Part shown: piece by piece, positions 1 through 8,156 of the stretch
Layout of the letters: each line of letters opens with the position of its first letter
Numbering within the stretch: the stretch's first letter is position 1
Assembly (NCBI GenBank): GCA_947085525.1
Contig: CAMTWU010000003.1
Span: 1 to 64,000 of the forward strand
Direction of reading: 5' to 3'
DNA length: 64,000 nucleotides
DNA from: JACPYF01 sp947085525
Lineage (GTDB): Bacteria; Patescibacteriota; Saccharimonadia; Saccharimonadales; Saccharimonadaceae
Program-made: the position numbers and the translations under genes
The notes under the pieces: generated by a model
Seen by the model: the letters and a program-made list of their open reading frames with translations, nothing else
Told to the model about the DNA's origin: nothing
Database searches by the model: none

Positions 1-5
1 TAAAT

Positions 6-35
6 AAAAATACCCCCGAAAACGGAGGTATTTTT
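6..35 (-). terminator. Intrinsic terminator of the RRM gene
   Basis: AAAAATACC at 6-14 pairs with GGTATTTTT at 27-35. Read on the minus strand it ends in a T run just after the stop of the RNA-binding protein gene. It could also work in the other direction. Confidence 0.75.
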
Positions 36-49
36 ATGCTCAGTTACTA

Positions 50-316
50 TTAGTAACGTGGTTTTTCTTCACGAGGTCGAGCTTCGTTAACGGTGATTTC
101 TCGTCCGTCAAGCTGAGAGCTGTTCAAAGTGTCGATAGCCTTTTTTGCGTCGTCGTCATTTTCAAACTCAACAAAGCCAAAGCCGCGTGAACGACCTGAT
201 TCACGGTCAGTTACGACACGTGCGCTGAGTACTGTACCAGCTGCTTCGAAGTGAGCTTTTAAATTGTCGTCGGTTGTGCCCCATGCGAGGCTGCCGACAA
301 AAAGTTTAGTTGCCAT
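50..316 (-). CDS. RRM-domain RNA-binding protein
   Basis: An 88-residue protein that is a single RNA recognition motif, the bacterial glycine-rich/Rbp type. RNP2 (KLFVGSL) lies near the N-terminus and RNP1 (RGFGFVEF) in the middle, both with the aromatic residues that stack on RNA. The short tail after the last strand is charged (ARPREEKPRY). It probably binds single-stranded RNA as a cytosolic chaperone or cold-shock-like factor. I chose the ATG at 314-316, giving MATKLFVG; an in-frame TTG three codons upstream is possible, with an AGGAAA box before both. The gene is monocistronic and ends in a hairpin. Family assignment is firm; the physiological role is inferred. Confidence 0.9.
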   Translation of the reverse strand: MATKLFVGSLAWGTTDDNLKAHFEAAGTVLSARVVTDRESGRSRGFGFVEFENDDDAKKAIDTLNSSQLDGREITVNEARPREEKPRY

Positions 317-629
317 TGATTTCAAGTTTCCTATTGTCTAAATATAAAATGTCAGTTCGACCGATTCCAAGAGCTAATATAATCTCTATTACTTTCCTAA
401 CGTCAATCAGTTAAACACACTTTTGCTTAAATTGCTATGACTATAGTTGACTTTATGCTTATGCTATGCGATGATTTGAGAGTTAGCTGATGCGCAAATA
501 GGGGCGCTTGCCAATAAAAATAAACACTTCCGAAAACAAAAACCCGCCCCGGGTGGGCGCGCATCACAGGCAGACTCCGTCTCTTTTCAGAGGCGGTTTT
601 GTTTGGTATAGTAACTGATATTGTGACGA
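317..629. other. Intergenic region with terminator hairpins
   Basis: About 310 bases without a convincing gene between the RRM gene and tRNA-Ala. It is AT-rich up to about 520. Around 545-562 lies a GC hairpin (CGCCC/GGGCG on the minus strand, followed by T residues), and at 567-599 a second one (CCGTCTC with GAGGCGG, then TTTTG) oriented as a plus-strand terminator. The 69-codon minus-strand frame across it has no start signal and no recognisable family. An undetected small RNA is possible. Confidence 0.5.
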
Positions 630-706
630 GGGGCATTAGCTCATTTGGCTAGAGCGCTTCGCTGGCAGCGAAGAGGTGGGCGGTTCGAATCCGCCATGCT
701 CCACCA
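630..706 (+). tRNA. tRNA-Ala(GGC)
   Basis: Complete cloverleaf. The acceptor GGGGCAT/ATGCTCC carries the G3-U70 wobble that is the alanine identity element. The D stem is GCTC/GAGC, and the anticodon stem CTTCG/CGAAG holds the loop CTGGCAG, so the anticodon is GGC. The T arm is GGCGG-TTCGAAT-CCGCC. The discriminator is A and the CCA end is encoded (704-706). Confidence 0.96.
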
Positions 707-743
707 CATATTTTCGATTTTTTCCTTACCCAGCTACATGGCG

Positions 744-749
744 TATAAT
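744..749 (+). promoter_or_regulatory. -10 box of the Mur ligase gene
   Basis: A perfect TATAAT ending 13 nt before the ATG at 763, with no Shine-Dalgarno between, so the transcript should have almost no leader. Confidence 0.6.
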
Positions 750-762
750 ATGTATACAAGTT

Positions 763-2040
763 ATGTTTAAAAATTATATCCAGAAACACATAGAAAAATA
801 CGCCCACAAATATTTGGCTAAACATAAACCAAAATTGGTATTAGTGACAGGTAGTGTTGGCAAAACTAGTACCAAGCTAGCTATTGCAACTGTGCTATCC
901 GAAAAATACCGTGTTCGTGTACACGAAGGTAACTACAATACTCATATGAGCGTACCGCTCGGTATTCTGGGTATTGCCTACCCCGACAATATTCGCTCGA
1001 TCAGTGCCTGGTTGAGCGTCAGAAAAGCTGCCAAGCAACGTATCGTAGCCCGTGAGAGTGACTGCGATGTCATTGTCCAAGAACTCGGCACAGACCAACC
1101 TGGCGATATTGCACATTTCGGTACATACCTACATGGTGATGTCGCGGTAGTAACTGCTGTTTCCCCTGAGCATATGGAATTTTTCAAGACTATCGAAGCC
1201 GTAGCAAAAGAAGAACTAGAAGTTAGTAATTTTTCTGATATTACAGCGATTAATCGTGACGATATAGATGGCAAATTTGCCGAGTTGATTACGAATCCAG
1301 AATTCGACACATATGGTCTAGGTGGTGCAGCCGAATATCGTTTTTTGGTTGAAGACGAAAAGCTAGGCCTAATAAAGGGCAAGCTCATCACTCCGTCACT
1401 CGCCGATACGGCAGTAGAACTAAATGTCACCAGCGAGTCGGGGATCAAAGCTGCGGTTGCTGCAGGATTTGTCGCTGAACGTCTAGAGATCGATCCAGAA
1501 TCAATAGTCACCGGACTACAAAAGATAACTTCACCGCCTGGCAGAATGAATATTCTACGAGGACTAAATGGAACAACTATTATCGACGACAGCTACAACT
1601 CTAGCCCGCTTGCGGTGAAATCTGCACTGTCGACACTATACAAGCAAGAATCTCCACAACTGATTGCAGTATTAGGTGATATGAACGAGCTAGGTGAAGT
1701 ATCAGCTGGCGAGCACGAAAAAATCGGAAAGCTGTGTAACAGTACTTTGCTGAGCTGGGTGGTAACAATTGGCGAACAATCGGAAAAATACTTGGCATCT
1801 GCGGCAAGAGCAAACGGCTGTCAAGTTAAAAGTTTTCGCGACCCAATCAGTGCTGGTGCATTTGTACATAGTGTTCTAGGAAAAGACGCGGTCGTTTTAT
1901 TCAAAGGCTCGCAAAATGGAGTCTTTGCCGAGGAAGCCATAAAGCCAATTTTGCATGATACTGCAGATGAAAAATATTTGGTTCGCCAGAGTCCAGATTG
2001 GCTTGCCAAAAAAGCTGCTCAATTTGAAAAGTTCAAGTAG
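763..2040 (+). CDS. murF: Mur ligase family protein (MurF-like), lacks N-terminal domain
   Basis: A 425-residue ATP-dependent ligase of the MurF type, which would add D-Ala-D-Ala to the UDP-MurNAc peptide in cytosolic peptidoglycan synthesis. The ATP loop TGSVGKTS is at residues 29-36, followed by a MurF-like N-x-T-x-x-x-P segment. The MurF motif DDSYNSSP is near residue 274 and GDMNELG near 304, then a C-terminal Mur ligase domain. In typical MurF the P-loop comes after about 100 residues of UDP-substrate-binding domain; here that domain is absent. Upstream in-frame codons run into tRNA-Ala, so they cannot be coding. The start at 763 follows a -10 box. The exact substrate is uncertain because the missing domain is the one that recognises it. 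Confidence 0.83.
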   Translation: MFKNYIQKHIEKYAHKYLAKHKPKLVLVTGSVGKTSTKLAIATVLSEKYRVRVHEGNYNTHMSVPLGILGIAYPDNIRSISAWLSVRKAAKQRIVARESDCDVIVQELGTDQPGDIAHFGTYLHGDVAVVTAVSPEHMEFFKTIEAVAKEELEVSNFSDITAINRDDIDGKFAELITNPEFDTYGLGGAAEYRFLVEDEKLGLIKGKLITPSLADTAVELNVTSESGIKAAVAAGFVAERLEIDPESIVTGLQKITSPPGRMNILRGLNGTTIIDDSYNSSPLAVKSALSTLYKQESPQLIAVLGDMNELGEVSAGEHEKIGKLCNSTLLSWVVTIGEQSEKYLASAARANGCQVKSFRDPISAGAFVHSVLGKDAVVLFKGSQNGVFAEEAIKPILHDTADEKYLVRQSPDWLAKKAAQFEKFK

Positions 2041-2051
2041 TTATAACCTGT

Positions 2052-2057
2052 TATAAT
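2052..2057 (+). promoter_or_regulatory. -10 box of leuS
   Basis: TATAAT ending 7 nt before the leuS ATG at 2065, so transcription should begin at or within a base or two of the start codon. No ribosome binding site fits between. Confidence 0.6.
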
Positions 2058-2064
2058 ATAACTT

Positions 2065-4950
2065 ATGCAAAGGTATGAACCACTCGCCATTGAAAAAAAA
2101 TGGCAAAAAAAATGGGACGACGACGGCACATATGTCGTTGATTTTGCTGACCACAGCAAGCCAAAATATTATGGCATGAGCATGCTACCAGGCATCACAG
2201 GTGCTGGTATACATATTGGTCACGGTCGGACATTTCAGTTTAGCGATATCAAAGTTCGCGCCAAGCGACAACAAGGGTTCAACGCCTACAACCCTATCGG
2301 CTGGGATAGCTTTGGCTTGCCAGTTGAAAACTATGCGATCAAGGTTGGCAAAAAACCACGTATTGCACATGACGAAGCCAAAGAAAACTTCAAAACACAA
2401 CTCAAACGTCTAGGCTATAGCTACGACTGGACAAAAGAAATCAGTACTGCCGATCCACAGTATTACAAATGGACACAGTGGATATTCAACAAACTATATG
2501 AAAATGGGTTGGCGTATCAAAAAGAATCTGCCCAGTGGTGGTGCGAAACGGACCAAACTGTCTTAGCTAACGAGCAAGTCGAAGGCGGCAAATGTTGGCG
2601 ATGTGGCAATCAGGTGACCAAAAAGAATCTGAAACAATGGTTTTTCAAAATTACCGAATATGCTGACGAAATTCTAGACGCGACCGAGGACCTCAACTGG
2701 ACAGAAATGGTCAAAACCATGCAAAAAAACTGGATTGGAAAATCTCAGGGTGCCGAAGTTGATTTTCAGGTAGATGGTAGTGATGAGATTATCAAAGTTT
2801 TTACTACACGCCCCGATACATTATTTGGCGCAACCTTTGTAGTATTGGCACCCGAACATGAACTCGTCGAGCAACTGACTACAGATGACACCCAAAAGGC
2901 AGTAGCAGATTACAAACAGCTCGCTGCCAGTAAAAGCGAAATTGAACGCCAAGAAAACAAGGATAAGACAGGTGTATTCACAGGTAGCTATGCAATCAAT
3001 CCCGTCAATGGTGGCAATATTCCGATTTGGATTGCTGACTATGTGATGATGGGCTACGGTACGGGTGCAATTATGGCTGTTCCAGCACACGACGAGCGTG
3101 ATAATGAATTTGCCCAGAAATTTGATATACCAATTCGTACTGTTATAAATCCTATTTCGATTCGCGATGACGCCAAAGATAAAACTGATTTTAAGAAAAA
3201 GAAAAAAGTTGTCGTACTAGTTGAAAACGACAAAAACGAGGTACTAACTATCAATTGGGGCGCTAAATTTGGTGGACGATTGACAATCGGGGGAACTATA
3301 GAAGGTGATGAATCACCACAAGCTACAGCTCTGCGTGAAGTGACGGAGGAAACCGGCTATACAGATATTGAAGTAGTTGCGGCTGGTGATGAAACGTACT
3401 ATTACAAGTACTATGCGTTTTCAAAAGACGAAGCCCATGACGTGCAAGCCTATTTTGTTCATGCAAAATTAAAGAGTGACAACAAAAAAGACCAGCAACT
3501 AGATGATTCAGAAATGGATAAGTTCAAGGTCGAGTGGGTGACACGCGATGTGGCAGAAAAAGAAATCGTTGAGCCACTACATAGGTACGGTTTCGATAAA
3601 TTCATAAATGGCAATTGCTACAAAGGTGAAGGTTTATTAACCAACTCTAGCCAATTTGACGGCATGACAACCGATCAAGCTCGCGAAGAAATTGTGTCGT
3701 GGCTAGAGCAGCAAAAACTAGGCAATAGCAAAATCCAATACAAAATGCGTGACTGGCTGATATCTCGTCAACGCTATTGGGGCGCGCCGATCCCGATGGT
3801 GTATTGCGAGACTGATGGCACAGTTCCGATTCCTGACACAGATTTGCCTGTGATTTTGCCGGAAGTTGATGATTACAAACCAACCGGTGGTAGCACATCA
3901 GTTTTAGCCACAGTCGATGATTGGGTAAATACAACCTGTCCAAAATGTGGCGGTCCAGCCAAACGCGAAACCGATACCATGGATGGCTATGCCTGCAGTA
4001 GCTGGTATTTCTTGCGCTACCTCGACCCAGCCAATAATCAGCAAGCTTGGGATACAAAACAAATCGGTCACTGGGCACCTGTCGATTTTTATAACGGTGC
4101 CGACCACGCAGTTGCGCACTTATTGTACGCTCGTTTCTGGATGCGATTCTTTCACAAACTTGGCCTAGTCCCGACACCCGAACCCTTCAAACGAATGATG
4201 TATAACGCCTATATCATGGCGCCAGACGGCCGCAAGATGAGCAAAAGTCTAGGTAATGTGATTGACCCAATGGAAATAATGGATAGTGGGTACGGAGCCG
4301 ATAGCTTACGTGTCTATGAAATGTTCATCGCACCATATGATATGGATGCACCGTGGGATCCACGTGGGGTACCAGGAACCTATCGATTCCTCAATCGCGT
4401 ATGGAATTTGACCCAAGAATATATCGAAGCTGGCGACGTAGATTTAGATGAAAAAAATACTGCCACGTTGCTGAAAACCGCGCACTACACAGCCAAAAAA
4501 GTGACCGAAGATATCGAAAATGACAAATTCAACACAGCTGTGTCGAGCATGATGCAGGCCGTCAACGAATATTATAAATACAAAGAAGAATTTGGTATCG
4601 GTAAAAGTCCTTCCTGGCAGTTTGCTATCGAGAGCTTGCTACAAGTCTTATCACCATTTGCACCACATATCACCGAGGAGCTTTGGTCGCAATTAGGCCA
4701 TGATAAGACCATTCATATTGATAATTGGCCACAATGGGATGACAAATACCTCATTAGCGACACCATTACTGTCCCTGTACAGGTCAACGGAAAAGTCCGT
4801 GCCACGCTAGAAGTTGCCGCAGATATCAGTGAAGCTGATGTTATTCAACAAGCCAAAACACACGAAAAAGTAGCTCCTTACCTAGACGGTAAAGAGCTAC
4901 GAAAAGCGATTTACGTATCAAAACGAATAGTTAACCTAGTCGTTAGTTAA
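2065..4950 (+). CDS. leuS: Leucyl-tRNA synthetase with inserted Nudix domain
   Basis: A 961-residue class I synthetase that charges tRNA-Leu. The HIGH signature is HIGH in GIHIGHGRTF near residue 50, followed by a Cys-rich zinc module (CETDQT...CWRCG). The CP1 editing domain keeps TTRPDT and the catalytic-region HDERDNEFA. GRKMSKSLGN is the KMSKS loop, followed by anticodon-binding and C-terminal domains. Bacterial LeuRS is normally about 800-880 residues. The excess is an insert at about residues 364-510, between the editing domain (IPIRTVI) and the GEGLL segment. It contains a full Nudix box at 410-432 matching Gx5Ex7REUxEExGU: G410, E416, R424, E425, E428, E429, G431. The reading frame is intact throughout. 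The synthetase call is secure; the function of the insert is unknown. Confidence 0.97.
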   Translation: MQRYEPLAIEKKWQKKWDDDGTYVVDFADHSKPKYYGMSMLPGITGAGIHIGHGRTFQFSDIKVRAKRQQGFNAYNPIGWDSFGLPVENYAIKVGKKPRIAHDEAKENFKTQLKRLGYSYDWTKEISTADPQYYKWTQWIFNKLYENGLAYQKESAQWWCETDQTVLANEQVEGGKCWRCGNQVTKKNLKQWFFKITEYADEILDATEDLNWTEMVKTMQKNWIGKSQGAEVDFQVDGSDEIIKVFTTRPDTLFGATFVVLAPEHELVEQLTTDDTQKAVADYKQLAASKSEIERQENKDKTGVFTGSYAINPVNGGNIPIWIADYVMMGYGTGAIMAVPAHDERDNEFAQKFDIPIRTVINPISIRDDAKDKTDFKKKKKVVVLVENDKNEVLTINWGAKFGGRLTIGGTIEGDESPQATALREVTEETGYTDIEVVAAGDETYYYKYYAFSKDEAHDVQAYFVHAKLKSDNKKDQQLDDSEMDKFKVEWVTRDVAEKEIVEPLHRYGFDKFINGNCYKGEGLLTNSSQFDGMTTDQAREEIVSWLEQQKLGNSKIQYKMRDWLISRQRYWGAPIPMVYCETDGTVPIPDTDLPVILPEVDDYKPTGGSTSVLATVDDWVNTTCPKCGGPAKRETDTMDGYACSSWYFLRYLDPANNQQAWDTKQIGHWAPVDFYNGADHAVAHLLYARFWMRFFHKLGLVPTPEPFKRMMYNAYIMAPDGRKMSKSLGNVIDPMEIMDSGYGADSLRVYEMFIAPYDMDAPWDPRGVPGTYRFLNRVWNLTQEYIEAGDVDLDEKNTATLLKTAHYTAKKVTEDIENDKFNTAVSSMMQAVNEYYKYKEEFGIGKSPSWQFAIESLLQVLSPFAPHITEELWSQLGHDKTIHIDNWPQWDDKYLISDTITVPVQVNGKVRATLEVAADISEADVIQQAKTHEKVAPYLDGKELRKAIYVSKRIVNLVVS

Positions 4951-5449
4951 TATGGATTCGAGAATCTTCTGGCAGTTCAGCATCAATATGTTGCTTTTTA
5001 CTCAAAGCCGTCGATAAATCATTAGAGGGTACAACTACTTCGGTAGAACTATTGATAGCAGCAGGGTCAATGTCAGGGTTTAGCTGCCTGATTTCATAAA
5101 CTGTTTCTCGCACATCAGTACCATCATCAGTGATTGCATCCGCAAGACTCCATATTGTGGAAAATTCACCAGTCATTTCTACAGTAGTAGTCTTTTCCGG
5201 CATATTTTCACCTGTTGTAGCTTTGTATGCACCTCCAATTGCTATAATACCCGCAACCGCTACAGCAACAGCAGCTAGGTGTCTATTTCGAAAATTACTT
5301 GGGTGACTATGATCAGCAGAGCGCTCTTTAACAGACCTCTTTAAATCAGTGATCAATTCCTCGTTGAGAGGGTCACCTTTGTCCAGTACGATGTCCCCAA
5401 GAGGGCCAGGTACAATATATTCTAAACCGTTATCAATATGTTTTGTCAT
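4943..5449 (-). CDS. Membrane-anchored LysM-like protein
   Basis: 168 residues. There is a cytosolic N-terminus of about 60 residues and one transmembrane segment (AAVAVAVAGIIAIGGAYKA). An extracellular part follows with a LysM-like stretch: TIWSLADAI, then VYEIRQLNPDIDPAAI and a VVVPS end. That pattern suggests peptidoglycan binding at the cell surface. The gene is convergent with leuS and their 3' ends overlap by 8 nt. The LysM call rests on pattern only. Confidence 0.7.
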   Translation of the reverse strand: MTKHIDNGLEYIVPGPLGDIVLDKGDPLNEELITDLKRSVKERSADHSHPSNFRNRHLAAVAVAVAGIIAIGGAYKATTGENMPEKTTTVEMTGEFSTIWSLADAITDDGTDVRETVYEIRQLNPDIDPAAINSSTEVVVPSNDLSTALSKKQHIDAELPEDSRIHIN

Positions 5450-5494
5450 CCCAGTATATTAGCATAAACACTGTATAAAGTCAAGCATTTTGAT

Positions 5495-5523
5495 TTGAGT
5501 TTTACAGAGGTTTCGGCTATAAT
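5495..5523 (+). promoter_or_regulatory. Promoter of rpmF
   Basis: -35 TTGAGT (5495-5500), a 17-bp spacer and -10 TATAAT (5518-5523), about 40 nt upstream of the L32 start codon. Confidence 0.65.
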
Positions 5524-5562
5524 CGTTGGCAAGTGAAAGAATAAAGGAAAGGAGTTGTTTAA

Positions 5563-5709
5563 ATGGGACAACCAAAAAAACAAACCAGCATGCGCAAAAC
5601 TGGGCTTCGTCGAAGTCACCTAGTATTGAAACTCGCACGTGCTGTGAACAGTAAATCACCGGTCAAAGCCTACACGACCAAGCGTGAAAGTGGCAAAAAG
5701 AAAGCCTAA
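5563..5709 (+). CDS. rpmF: 50S ribosomal protein L32
   Basis: A 48-residue, strongly basic protein beginning MGQPKKQTSMRKTGLRRSH, which matches the conserved L32 start (PKKKxSxxRxxxRRxH). It is part of the large ribosomal subunit. An AAGGAAAGGAG box precedes the ATG. There are no cysteines, so this is the zinc-free (C-minus) form. It is followed by nusB after 47 nt, probably in the same transcript. Confidence 0.9.
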   Translation: MGQPKKQTSMRKTGLRRSHLVLKLARAVNSKSPVKAYTTKRESGKKKA

Positions 5710-5756
5710 TCTTAGGCACTAAACAGTAAACTTTAACAACAAGGAAATACCAACGC

Positions 5757-6212
5757 ATGGCATCAAATCGTCATCTCGGTCGCATCATCGCATTACAAAC
5801 TCTGTACGAGGTTGATTTTCGTTTGAGCTGCGATGACAAAGATGTAAAGTTGGACGATGTCTACAAACGCAATCTCGACAGATACGACAAAACTGTCAAA
5901 GACAAAGCTTTTGTAAAACGACTAGTTTACGGTGTATTCGATAAGCGTAGTGACCTAGACAAGTTGATTCAACCAATAGCACCCGAATGGCCACTGTCTC
6001 AAATTGCCAGAGTTGACCTATCTATTTTGCGATTGGCACTCTATGAACTGACAGAGATGGAAGACGTGGCACCGCCAAAAGTCGTGATCAACGAGGCGGT
6101 AGAACTAGCCAAGGCATTTGGCTCTGATAATTCGTCTCGATTTATCAACGGCGTACTAGGTACAGCATACCGTACTCTGGTTTCCAAGGAAGAAGAAAAG
6201 AAGAAGAAATAA
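5757..6212 (+). CDS. nusB: Transcription antitermination factor NusB
   Basis: 151 residues, an all-helical RNA-binding protein of the NusB family. With NusE/S10 it binds boxA RNA and supports rRNA antitermination. Family features seen are the N-terminal ALQTLYEVDF helix and the C-terminal VVINEAVELAKAFGSDNSSRFINGVLG segment, nearly invariant in NusB. The length is normal, with a lysine/glutamate-rich tail. Its stop codon overlaps the ATG of the next gene by one base, so it heads a coupled nusB-Nudix-rnc-membrane protein operon. Confidence 0.95.
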   Translation: MASNRHLGRIIALQTLYEVDFRLSCDDKDVKLDDVYKRNLDRYDKTVKDKAFVKRLVYGVFDKRSDLDKLIQPIAPEWPLSQIARVDLSILRLALYELTEMEDVAPPKVVINEAVELAKAFGSDNSSRFINGVLGTAYRTLVSKEEEKKKK

Positions 6213-6733
6213 TGAGTGAAAAGACAAATGATGATAACAAACCAAAGCTAGGTGATCGTGTCAAAAAATATTTTAGCCGATCCCGAGCCTCGATACAGGA
6301 GCTAGTGCGTGAACCAACCGCCGGTGGTGTTGTCTATCGTCAAAATCCAAAAGGTGAAGTAGAGATACTACTGATCCAAGATTCCAAAGACCGTTGGACT
6401 ATACCAAAAGGTCATATCGAAGAAGGCGAGACCGCACAACAAACTGCCAAGCGTGAGATTGCCGAGGAAGCAGGACTCAAAGATACCGAGGTCCAAGGTT
6501 GGTTAGGTAAAATCCATTTTCGATATCGCCGCGTGAACACACTAGTTTTGATGACAACTCAGATTTATTTGGTAAAAGCCAAAGGCGATACTAATGCAAT
6601 CAAAAAAGAAGAGTGGATGAACGGCATACAATGGTTTCCGTTTAGTGAGGCATTGGACAAGATTGAATACGAAGATATCGGTAAACTAATGCTACTGGCC
6701 AGCAAGCGTATACGCCAAGGTGGCAAAAAATGA
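6212..6733 (+). CDS. Nudix hydrolase
   Basis: 173 residues. A 30-residue polar N-terminus precedes a Nudix fold with the full Nudix box: G in KGHIEEGE, then REIAEEAGL, matching Gx5Ex7REUxEExGU, which binds the metal for pyrophosphate hydrolysis. The RWTIPKGHIEEGE context is typical of diadenosine polyphosphate hydrolase-like and related housekeeping Nudix enzymes. The gene overlaps nusB by 1 nt and rnc by 4 nt. The substrate cannot be read from the sequence. Confidence 0.9.
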   Translation: MSEKTNDDNKPKLGDRVKKYFSRSRASIQELVREPTAGGVVYRQNPKGEVEILLIQDSKDRWTIPKGHIEEGETAQQTAKREIAEEAGLKDTEVQGWLGKIHFRYRRVNTLVLMTTQIYLVKAKGDTNAIKKEEWMNGIQWFPFSEALDKIEYEDIGKLMLLASKRIRQGGKK

Positions 6734-7443
6734 CAGGTATGGATGTTAGCCCGTATCAAGAATTTGCTCGCGAAAAATTAGGTTTTGAGTTTGATAACAT
6801 TCAAACCCTAGTTACTGCATTTACACATCGCAGCTATGTCAATGAACACCGCAAAAGCACCAGCGAGCACAATGAACGCCTGGAGTTTTTGGGTGATGCA
6901 GTGCTAGAACTATCTGTAACAGACTACTTATTTAATAATTTCAAAGAACCAGAAGGCATTTTAACTTCGTGGCGTGCAGCCCTGGTACGTACCGAGAGTA
7001 TTGGTGAATCTGGTGAAAAGATGGGCTACGAACAATTAATGCGTCTATCGCGAGGCGAAAAACAAGGCAGCGATCGTGCCCGCAAACAGATTCTAGCAAA
7101 TGCATTCGAAGCCTTGATCGGTGCAATTTATATTGAAAAAGGCTACAAAGCCGCAGATGAATTTATATTGAAACATATCGCTAGTAAACTAGATGCAATC
7201 CTAGAGAATGGTAGCTGGCGCGACGCAAAATCAGCCTTGCAAGAAGTCGCCCAACGTATAGACAACCATACACCCGTGTACAAAGTTATATCCGAGGAAG
7301 GCCCAGACCACGACAAGATCTTCACCCTGGGTGTCTATGTTGGCAATCAGCTAAAGGGTCAAGGCGCAGGCAGCTCAAAGCAAGCAGCCCAGCAAAAGGC
7401 AGCAGAGGCTGCGGTAGAGAAGTACGAGGCTAAAAATGAGTAG
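6730..7443 (+). CDS. rnc: Ribonuclease III
   Basis: 237 residues, a double-strand-specific endoribonuclease for rRNA and mRNA processing. The catalytic RNase III signature ERLEFLGDAVLEL lies near residue 50, and the second acidic helix is in ANAFEALIGAIYIEKG. A C-terminal dsRNA-binding domain runs from about residue 160 (DAKSALQEVAQ) to KQAAQQKAAEAAVEKY. The length is usual. The start overlaps the previous stop as ATGA. The 3' end overlaps the next gene by 8 nt. Confidence 0.97.
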   Translation: MTGMDVSPYQEFAREKLGFEFDNIQTLVTAFTHRSYVNEHRKSTSEHNERLEFLGDAVLELSVTDYLFNNFKEPEGILTSWRAALVRTESIGESGEKMGYEQLMRLSRGEKQGSDRARKQILANAFEALIGAIYIEKGYKAADEFILKHIASKLDAILENGSWRDAKSALQEVAQRIDNHTPVYKVISEEGPDHDKIFTLGVYVGNQLKGQGAGSSKQAAQQKAAEAAVEKYEAKNE

Positions 7444-7969
7444 CTCTGTCGCTTCAAGATACATTGTATATGCCATAGTATGCCCATTTTTGACAGTAGT
7501 ACCAGCATTTTTTCTTGCGTGGGTATTTGGACTATGGAACGGCATTTATTTTCAAAGTTTTTTAAGCTTTATCTTAACTCCTCTTCTCTTCATGCCTTTT
7601 GCAGTGTTCTGTTGCTATTTGCTTGCGAGAGCGTTAGGGCTTTATAAACCTTTTACTCATGCTTGTATAACGGTGGGCTGTATATTATTCATAATCCCCT
7701 TGAATCTAATAATTCTAGCAGCAGTAGCAATGTTTTTTGGATTCTTTTTCATGGGTTGGAACAATCAATTAGGCGACTTTCTAATGCAAATTATATTGTA
7801 TGGAGCATTCCCAATAGTAGCAATTATATGCTATGTATTTGCTAATAACATTCTTTTTCAGAAGTACACCCGTAGCCTTGATCAAAAGCAGGAAGAAAAG
7901 GTTGATCCGGTAGCGCAAGGGGTTATCGATAGGTATAACGCTCTAAAAAACAATCGTAATTCTACGTAA
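7436..7969 (+). CDS. Hypothetical multi-pass membrane protein
   Basis: 177 residues with about four hydrophobic segments and a soluble C-terminal tail of about 35 charged residues (KQEEKVDPVAQGVIDRY). I do not recognise the family. It overlaps rnc by 8 nt and is the last gene of the nusB operon. Its codon use is more AT-rich than that of its neighbours. Confidence 0.65.
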   Translation: MSSSVASRYIVYAIVCPFLTVVPAFFLAWVFGLWNGIYFQSFLSFILTPLLFMPFAVFCCYLLARALGLYKPFTHACITVGCILFIIPLNLIILAAVAMFFGFFFMGWNNQLGDFLMQIILYGAFPIVAIICYVFANNILFQKYTRSLDQKQEEKVDPVAQGVIDRYNALKNNRNST

Positions 7970-7991
7970 GTTTATGAAAAAATTTTAGTTC

Positions 7992-8019
7992 TTGACTTAA
8001 AGCACTTTTATGTGATAAA
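7992..8019 (+). promoter_or_regulatory. Promoter of the tRNA-like transcription unit
   Basis: -35 TTGACT (7992-7997), a 16-bp spacer and -10 GATAAA (8014-8019). Initiation is expected near 8027, just ahead of the first tRNA-like gene at 8032. Confidence 0.6.
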
Positions 8020-8031
8020 GTTTCATAGCTT

Positions 8032-8156
8032 GGGGCTGAAGCTCAATGGTAGAGCTGATCGCTTGCGATTGTAACAGTAATTTGTCGAGCGGTCGTATTC
8101 GCGTGCTGACCAAAATATCGACATAATTCGTGTAGGTTCGATTCCTGCCAGCTCCA
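8032..8156 (+). tRNA. tRNA-Ala-like gene with greatly enlarged anticodon region
   Basis: 125 nt with clear tRNA ends. The acceptor GGGGCTG (8032-8038) pairs with CAGCTCC (8149-8155) including G3-U70, the alanine determinant. The D stem is GCTC/GAGC, and the T arm GTAGG-TTCGATT-CCTGC (8132-8148). Between D and T arms lie 76 nt instead of about 23. GATCG then CTTGCGA (8057-8068) would fit an anticodon stem 5' strand and a TGC loop, but no matching 3' strand lies at the expected place. Instead 8056-8065 can pair over 10 bp with 8086-8095. It is either an interrupted tRNA-Ala(TGC), a decayed tRNA or a tRNA-like structural RNA. CCA is not encoded. Confidence 0.6.

Noticed and set aside
427..636. 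69-codon minus-strand frame upstream of tRNA-Ala
   Set aside because: It runs through terminator hairpins, has no start signal and no protein-like pattern.
978..1511. 177-codon antisense frame in the Mur ligase gene
   Set aside because: A serine-rich translation typical of an antisense shadow of a real gene; the plus-strand protein has clear motifs.
8032..8156. tmRNA (ssrA) because of the GGGGCTG/CAGCTCC acceptor
   Set aside because: The gene is only 125 nt, has a canonical D stem, and lacks room for a tag reading frame with pseudoknots. A 14-codon open stretch starting at GCG 8065 is short enough to be chance.
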